The position numbers were made by a program, and so were the translations under genes. Positions 58,809 through 64,000 of a DNA stretch of 64,000 nt are shown piece after piece. Under the pieces are notes generated by a model, which was not told where the DNA came from, searched no databases, and saw only the letters and a list, made by a program, of their open reading frames with translations. Position 1 is the stretch's first letter; each line of letters begins with the position of its first letter. The stretch lies in contig NZ_JAJALK010000007.1 in the NCBI RefSeq assembly GCF_020523825.1, positions 208,030 through 272,029 of the forward strand, read 5' to 3'. This DNA is from Methylobacterium brachiatum. Lineage in GTDB: Bacteria; Pseudomonadota; Alphaproteobacteria; Rhizobiales; Beijerinckiaceae.

Positions 58809-60116
58809 TCAATAGACGGGCGCGAGTTGCCCGTCGCCCTCGCGGCCCTCGCGGATCGTCCGCGCGGCGGCCAGCATCGAATCGGGCAGGGCGGATTCCA
58901 TCCGCGGCACCGAGCCGGCCACCGCCCGCTCGATCGCCCCCTTGGAGAAGAAGCCGCCGTTGACCTGCGTCCGGTGCAGCACGACCCGGCGGAAATCGGC
59001 CATCAGGCCCATGTCGGGCGCGGTCGGGTTCGTCCAGAAGCTGTCGAGGTCGCCCTGATGGGTCAGGCCGGCCATGTTGTAGATCGCGGTCCCGACCGCG
59101 TGGGTCGGGCGGCCCATCTCCAGGGACAGCATGCCCACCGTCGAGTTCACGATGACGACGCCGCGGGCGCCCTTGATCAGGGAGGGCAGGTCGCCGCCGT
59201 CGATGAAGTCGAGCCGGTCGCTGACGCCGTGGCGCCGGGCCGAGGCGCGGGCGAACTTGCGCCAGTTGATCAGCCCGCTGTCCAGCGGATGCAGCTTCAC
59301 CAGGAGCCGGGTCGGCGCCGAGGACGCGTCCGCGAAGGACTTGATCACCCGGTCCATGAAGCCTTCGACGCCCAGGAACGGCGAGTGCACCCGGATCTGG
59401 TAGTCGCTGTCGAGCTGGAGCGGCAGCAGGAAGTAGTCGCAGCCGACCGCACGGTAGATTTCGTCGCAGCGCGCCGCCTCGCGTCGGGTATGGGAGCGGC
59501 GGGTAAATTTCTTGATCCAGCCCGCGTATTCGGCCGCGATATGGGTCGGCCGGTGGCTGCGGAAGTGCGGGAAGAGATAGGGAAACGCGATGTTGGCGAC
59601 GTTGTAGCTCACGTCCCAGACGCTGCGGCGGGCCATGTCGCCGGTGGACGGCATCGCCCGGCCGGGCTGGGGCAGGCGCCGCGCCAGGGCGCGGACCTCG
59701 TCCGCCGTGCGCGGCAGCGACGAGAAGCCGTTCACCCCGCCGAGCTCGCAGGTGATCCAGTTGGGCCGGATATAGCCTTCCTCGAACACGTGGACGCGCA
59801 GGCCCCGGACCTCCGCGATCATCCGGGCCGCCCGGTGGAACGGCCGGCAATCGCCGAACAAAACGATGTCGGTGACGGCTTCGCGGTCGAGATACGCTTC
59901 GAGATAGGTGCCCCAGGCCTCGCGGCGACCGCGGTAATTGTCGGCCTTCCCGTTCCAGAACAGCCAGTCACCCGGGCAGAGGTTGATGCGCCGCACCTCG
60001 TGGCCCCGCGCGCGCAGGGCCTTGCCGAGGTCGGAGAAGAACGGAGAGGCGATGCCCTGCAGGAACAGAAAGGTTGCAGGACGGTCGCGGAGGGCGTCGG
60101 GGGCGGTCTTTTGCAT
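58809..60116 (-). CDS. KpsS-like capsule polysaccharide protein
   Basis: A 435-residue protein of the KpsS/LipB family, which with KpsC builds the Kdo linker of group 2 capsules on lyso-phosphatidylglycerol. FLQGIASPFFSDLGKALRARGH, NLCPGDWLFW and EEGYIRPNWIT are the family blocks; VKLHPLDSG and VIVNSTVGMLSLEMGRPTHAVG lie in the C-terminal half, where the nucleotide-sugar site is expected. The start is ATG 60116. The 121 bases to the SDR are consistent with one transcript. Confidence 0.85.
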   Translation of the reverse strand: MQKTAPDALRDRPATFLFLQGIASPFFSDLGKALRARGHEVRRINLCPGDWLFWNGKADNYRGRREAWGTYLEAYLDREAVTDIVLFGDCRPFHRAARMIAEVRGLRVHVFEEGYIRPNWITCELGGVNGFSSLPRTADEVRALARRLPQPGRAMPSTGDMARRSVWDVSYNVANIAFPYLFPHFRSHRPTHIAAEYAGWIKKFTRRSHTRREAARCDEIYRAVGCDYFLLPLQLDSDYQIRVHSPFLGVEGFMDRVIKSFADASSAPTRLLVKLHPLDSGLINWRKFARASARRHGVSDRLDFIDGGDLPSLIKGARGVVIVNSTVGMLSLEMGRPTHAVGTAIYNMAGLTHQGDLDSFWTNPTAPDMGLMADFRRVVLHRTQVNGGFFSKGAIERAVAGSVPRMESALPDSMLAAARTIREGREGDGQLAPVY

Positions 60117-60452
60117 TCCGCGGCGCTTCTATCCTTGACCCTCGGCCGGACGGAGCCGGACCGGAAAGAATGACCAGAGGTGGCACGCAGCATCGCGGCC
60201 CGGCAATCCGAGGCCGCGTCGCAGGGTGGCGTTTCCGCTCCGGCGTGGCCCGTCTGCAACGGTCGCAGTTTCGCGGCCACCGCCTGGATTGAGGGGGCAA
60301 TCACGGCGACGATATGTCCAAATCCTTTCCACGCCGTGACGCTTTGATGGATCTGCCACGCTTGTCCCCATTCGGCCGGCCATCCCATGCCGGGTAAAAT
60401 GCGCTACTAGGCGGCCCGAACGATCGAGACGACCGGAGCTGGACGCCCCATC
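60117..60452. other. Divergent promoter region of the kpsS-like and kpsC-like genes
   Basis: 336 bases between two divergently transcribed genes; no gene is seen. It should hold the promoters of both; a TAAAAT at 60395 could be a -10 element for the plus-strand gene, without a convincing -35. Confidence 0.45.
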
Positions 60453-61949
60453 ATGTCCCTTGAACCGACCCCGGCGCTCTACGCGACCGGCCGGACGATC
60501 CGCCGCCTGCGGGCGGAGATCGAGGCTGCGACGGGTCTCGCCTTCGCCCCGGTACGGCCGAGCGCGGTCGGCGCCGTCTGGGGGGCGAAGAGCCTGCCGG
60601 ACCGGATGCTCGCGCTCGGGGGCCGCCGCCGGCTCATCGTCGCGCCGGGCCCGCTGCTGAGCCCGTACGACCGGCCCGAGACCGGGTTCGCGTCCCTGCG
60701 GATCAGCCTCGACGGCAAACCGTTCGGCGGGCAGGGCGGCATCCACTACTTCGATCCCTGGACCCGCCAGCCGATCGGCCGCGAGGCCTGCACCGAGCAC
60801 GTCGCCTGGCTCGCGGCACGGTTTGCGGAGAACGACCGGCGCGTCGTCTATGTGGGCATGTCGCGCTGGAAGCGGCCCGCCCTCGACGTGCTCGGCACCG
60901 GACCGGCCGGGCGCCCGGTCCACACCATGACGGCGGAGGCCGCGGTCGAGGCGGGCAAGCGTCATCACGGCCGGATCCTCGCCTGGGCGACCCGCGCGCC
61001 GGGCAAGCTCGAAGAGGCCTGCAGGGAGGCCGGTCTGCCGCTCGCCCGGGTGGAGGACGGTTTCCTGCGCTCGGTGGGCCTCGGGGCGAGCCTGCAGCCC
61101 GGCGCCTCCATCGTGATCGACGACCTGGGCATCTACTACGACCCGCGCCGGGAGAGCCGCCTGCAGCGACTGCTGGCCGAGGCGGATTTCCCGCCCGAGC
61201 TGGTGGATCGGGCCAAGCGCCTGCGCGAGGAGGTCGTTGCGCGCCGCCTGAGCAAATACAATGTCGGCCTCGACGCCGCCGCCCTCGACTGGCCGGCCGG
61301 TCGGCGGATCGTTCTGGTGCCGGGGCAGGTCGAGGACGACGCCTCGGTGCAGCACGGCTCGCCGCTGGTCCGCTCGAACCGCGCGCTGCTGGAGGCCGCC
61401 CGCCGGCGCAACCCCGACGCCTTCCTGCTCTACAAGCCCCATCCCGATGTCGAGGCGGGGTTCCGGCCCGGCATCATCCCGGAGGCCGAGGCCCTGACCC
61501 TGGCCGACCGGATCGTGGCGGGGATCAGCATCGTCGACCTGCTCGACCGGGTGCATCACGTCGAGACCATGACGTCGCTCGCGGGCTTCGAGGCGCTGAT
61601 CCGTGGGCTCAGCGTGGCGGCCCATGGCCGGCCATTCTACTCCGGCTGGGGCCTGTCGGAGGATCTGGCACCGGGGGCCGACCGCGGCCGCACGCTGACG
61701 CTCGACGAGTTGGTGGCCGGCGCGATGATCCTCTATTCGCGCTACCTCGATCCCGTGGCGATGAAGCCGTGCAGCCCCGAGCAGCTCCTCGACCGGCTCA
61801 GTGCCGCCCGGGAGGCCGCCCCGCGCAACGCGCTCTCGATCGGCCGCACCGCCCATCTCGTCATGCGGATGCGCTACGGCCTGTTCAATCCGATCGTGCG
61901 GGCGCTGCGCAACCGCCGCGGCGTCGGCCGTGAGGCCGGGCCGCGCTAG
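60453..61949 (+). CDS. KpsC-like capsule polysaccharide protein, one-module form
   Basis: A 498-residue protein. VEDGFLRSVGLGASLQP near 200, KPHPDVEAG near 328 and GRPFYSGWGLSEDL near 390 belong to the catalytic module of KpsC, a Kdo transferase family. Typical KpsC proteins are about 670 residues and have two such modules; here I can see one complete module preceded by about 150 residues. The final 40 residues are an Arg-rich tail. It is divergent from the kpsS-like gene and likely acts with it. Confidence 0.82.
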   Translation: MSLEPTPALYATGRTIRRLRAEIEAATGLAFAPVRPSAVGAVWGAKSLPDRMLALGGRRRLIVAPGPLLSPYDRPETGFASLRISLDGKPFGGQGGIHYFDPWTRQPIGREACTEHVAWLAARFAENDRRVVYVGMSRWKRPALDVLGTGPAGRPVHTMTAEAAVEAGKRHHGRILAWATRAPGKLEEACREAGLPLARVEDGFLRSVGLGASLQPGASIVIDDLGIYYDPRRESRLQRLLAEADFPPELVDRAKRLREEVVARRLSKYNVGLDAAALDWPAGRRIVLVPGQVEDDASVQHGSPLVRSNRALLEAARRRNPDAFLLYKPHPDVEAGFRPGIIPEAEALTLADRIVAGISIVDLLDRVHHVETMTSLAGFEALIRGLSVAAHGRPFYSGWGLSEDLAPGADRGRTLTLDELVAGAMILYSRYLDPVAMKPCSPEQLLDRLSAAREAAPRNALSIGRTAHLVMRMRYGLFNPIVRALRNRRGVGREAGPR

Positions 61950-62164
61950 GGCGGGGGCGCAATCGTGGCATCCAGCTTCTCGGGATCTCCGCACGCGAGC
62001 AGGGGGATAGAGGCCGTTCCGGTCGCCGTCGGCGGTGACGTGACGGGCCCGACATCCGCGCTCCGAAAAGTCCTCCGAAGCCCCTGCTTTCGCATCATTT
62101 TCCGGGCCGGTCCGCATCCCGTGGCGATTCCTGGCACGCGCGCATCTCACCGAGTTCCCGTATC

Positions 62165-63658
62165 GTGACGACGTTCCTCATCGCCGCCAGCTTGACGCTC
62201 GCCATCTGCCTCGCCCTCGAGGTCTTCGTCGGCGATTCGCTCACCCGGGCGAGCCTGGCCCCGCGCGACCTGGCCCTACGATTGCTGGGCTATCTGCTGA
62301 TCCTGCTGTTCTGGTTCGCCTTCTCGTGGCGGCCCTGGCTGGCGGCCCTGACCTGCGTCGTCTCGGTGGCGGCGCTGATCTATGTCAGCCGCGCCAAGCG
62401 CTCGGTGATCGGCGAGCCGCTCCTGTTCAGCGATTTCGTCCTGCTGCCGCAGGTGCCGCGCCACCCGCAGCTTTATTACATCCCGCCGGTCTGGGATCCG
62501 CGGATCTCGATCCCCGTGATCCTGACCCTGATCGCGACGGTGATCTGGTACCGGACCGAGCCGAGCGTCCTGCCGGACGCGCCGGTCCCGCGCGTCGCCG
62601 CCCTCATCGGCCTGCCCCTGGGGCTCTGGCTGCTGTTCCGCGCGGCCTCCCGGCCGCCGCTGGCGAAGCTGATCGCGCGCTGGTTCCCCGAGCCAGACCT
62701 CGAGACGGATGTCGCGCGGGTCGGCCTGCCGGCAAGCCTGCTCGGCTATACGGCCCGGGCGCTGGCCGGCAGCGCTCCGGTGCCGGCGGTGCCGACGCTG
62801 CCCTCCGGCCCGGGCGACGACGTGGTCGTGGTGATCCAGCTCGAGTCGTTCATCGATCCCGAGCGACTCGGCGGCCCGGCACTGCCGGCGATGGAGCTGT
62901 TCCGCACCCGGGCCATCCAATACGGCCGGTTGCGGGTTCCGGCGCACGGCGCCTACACGATGCGCAGCGAGCACGCCGTGCTCACCGGCCGGCCCTCCGA
63001 CAGCCTCGGCTTCGGCCGGTACGATCCCTACACGTCCCGCAGCGGCGACGAGCCGACCAGCCTCGCCCGGCTGGCGGGCAGCCGGGGCTACGGTACCCTG
63101 TTCCTGCACCCGTTCCACAGGGATTTCTTCCGCCGGGCGAAGGTGATGCAGGCCTTCGGCTTCGCCGATCTGGTGATGGGCGAGACGTTCACGGCCGCGC
63201 CCCGGGTCGGCCCCTATGTCGGCGACGTGGCCCTGGGCGAGCGCCTGCTGGAGGAGGTTCGGGGACGACGCACGCCGCTGTTCCTGTTCTGCGTCACGAT
63301 GGAGAATCACGGGCCGTGGAAGCCCGGGCGGTTGCCCGGCATCGACGCCCCGGAGGCGCAGTACCTCCACCACGTCGTCAATACCGGGCGCATGGTCGAG
63401 AACCTCGTGGCCGGGCTCGACGCGCTGGCCCGCGAACGCGGCCAGACCATCACCCTCTGCGTGTTCGGCGATCACGCACCGTCGTTGCCGACCTGCAAGC
63501 CGGGCTTCGGCGATCAAGCGACAGATTACGCAGTGTTCCGGTTCGGCATTCCCCCGGTCACGCCGCGCCGCCTGGACATCACCGCCGACGCCCTGGGGCG
63601 CGATCTGCGCTCAGCCCTGGCCTGTACACTTGCAGACATTCCGCTACGGACGCGATAA
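62165..63658 (+). CDS. LTA-synthase-like membrane phosphotransferase (sulfatase superfamily)
   Basis: A 497-residue protein with about four or five N-terminal membrane helices (to about 160) and a periplasmic alkaline-phosphatase-superfamily domain: VVVIQLESF near 222, the candidate catalytic Thr in GAYTMRSEHAVLTG at about 264, and VFGDHAPSL near 438 for metal ligands. It may transfer a phosphoglycerol or similar group to a surface polymer. The GTG at 62165 is the only start giving the full N-terminal helix. It follows the kpsC-like gene by 215 bases. Confidence 0.82.
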   Translation: MTTFLIAASLTLAICLALEVFVGDSLTRASLAPRDLALRLLGYLLILLFWFAFSWRPWLAALTCVVSVAALIYVSRAKRSVIGEPLLFSDFVLLPQVPRHPQLYYIPPVWDPRISIPVILTLIATVIWYRTEPSVLPDAPVPRVAALIGLPLGLWLLFRAASRPPLAKLIARWFPEPDLETDVARVGLPASLLGYTARALAGSAPVPAVPTLPSGPGDDVVVVIQLESFIDPERLGGPALPAMELFRTRAIQYGRLRVPAHGAYTMRSEHAVLTGRPSDSLGFGRYDPYTSRSGDEPTSLARLAGSRGYGTLFLHPFHRDFFRRAKVMQAFGFADLVMGETFTAAPRVGPYVGDVALGERLLEEVRGRRTPLFLFCVTMENHGPWKPGRLPGIDAPEAQYLHHVVNTGRMVENLVAGLDALARERGQTITLCVFGDHAPSLPTCKPGFGDQATDYAVFRFGIPPVTPRRLDITADALGRDLRSALACTLADIPLRTR

Positions 63659-63863
63659 GGTTAAGCTTAACTGCACCGAGCTTGGCCGTGCCACGCTGGT
63701 GTCGCATTGGGAACGGATAGCAACCCTGTCCGAGACGCGGGTTCCGCGAGGAGCCCGCAGGTTCGACGCGGCCGTTAAAGCCATCGCAGCGTTTGGCGGT
63801 CACCATGGATGTCCCGGTCCGAGCCAGCGATGGTGCGGAGGCCGGCGAGGAGAAGTCTCTGTG

Positions 63864-64000
63864 ATGCTGCGTAAGACGGCGCTCACTGCGCTGACAGCCG
63901 CCCTTGCGGCAGGGTCCATCGGCGGCTGCACGTATCTGCCCGCGGCGGGACCGACGGCGAGCGCGATCGAGGCGGGCGCGGAAGTCGCGACCGCCGACGG
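63864..64000 (+). CDS. Polysaccharide export lipoprotein (Wza/KpsD type), 3' end outside the window
   Basis: The first 45 codons show a lipoprotein signal (TALTAALAAGSIGGC, lipobox Gly-Gly-Cys) followed by TYLPAAGPTASAI, the typical start of outer-membrane polysaccharide export proteins. GAGGAG lies 11 bases upstream of the ATG; a GTG at 63861 is in frame. It confirms that the capsule locus continues beyond the edge. Confidence 0.7.
   Translation, partial: MLRKTALTALTAALAAGSIGGCTYLPAAGPTASAIEAGAEVATAD

Overview
The window is about 70% G+C and densely coded, with ATGA/GTGA/TGATG start-stop overlaps and mostly GTG or ATG starts. The gene set points to an alphaproteobacterium of the Hyphomicrobiales, most likely Methylobacterium or Methylorubrum. 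Pointers are an mdh-sucCD-sucAB-lpd cluster, an EcfG-type sigma factor, an HWE histidine kinase and a REP-like palindrome. I see no prophage, complete insertion sequence, CRISPR array or rRNA. There is one tRNA, tRNA-Tyr(GUA), at 41175-41258 on the minus strand.

Layout. (1) 1-9.1 kb: amidase (cut by the window edge), a YdeP-type molybdopterin oxidoreductase, an ECF sigma factor with a possible NepR-like N-terminus, a three-gene cobalt-type nitrile hydratase operon, a zinc-ribbon metallo-beta-lactamase-fold protein and an SDR. (2) 9.1-17 kb: REP-like palindrome, a three-domain phospholipid remodelling protein (MFS, acyltransferase, AMP-ligase), PBP1C and a dihaem peroxidase. (3) 17.2-24 kb: a ParA/TraL-like ATPase coupled to a small membrane protein, an AT-rich stretch, membrane proteins including MarC, a methyltransferase divergent from glyoxalase II, and a TetR regulator. 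(4) 24.3-34.9 kb: TCA block mdh-sucC-sucD-sucA-sucB-lpd, with a DUF4160/DUF2442 pair and an SDR between sucB and lpd. (5) 34.9-46.3 kb: tandem-receiver protein, XerC, a DUF4926/DUF6883 pair, HWE kinase, YnfA, AhpD-like protein, RuvC, tRNA-Tyr, a DExH helicase, small proteins, and a RidA-PotF pair. (6) 46.5-50 kb: stress membrane protein, PNPase and S15. (7) 50.3-56.6 kb: multi-pass envelope proteins, a chemoreceptor with a coupled small protein, an APC permease. (8) 56.6-64 kb: a lone FlgC, then a surface-polysaccharide locus: formyltransferase, SDR, KpsS-like, KpsC-like, an LTA-synthase-like transferase and the start of a Wza/KpsD-type export lipoprotein that continues past the edge.

How genes work together. 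Nitrile hydratase converts nitriles to amides, which the nearby amidase could hydrolyse. The TCA cluster carries 2-oxoglutarate to succinate, plus malate dehydrogenase and E3. RpsO and PNPase form the classic rpsO-pnp pair. The terminal block looks like the edge of an ABC-dependent capsule locus. The best candidates for undescribed biology are the tandem receiver with complementary active-site losses, the possible NepR-sigma fusion, the TraL/TraM-like pair without a conjugation locus, the small-protein/chemoreceptor pair, and the formyltransferase-SDR-KpsS operon.
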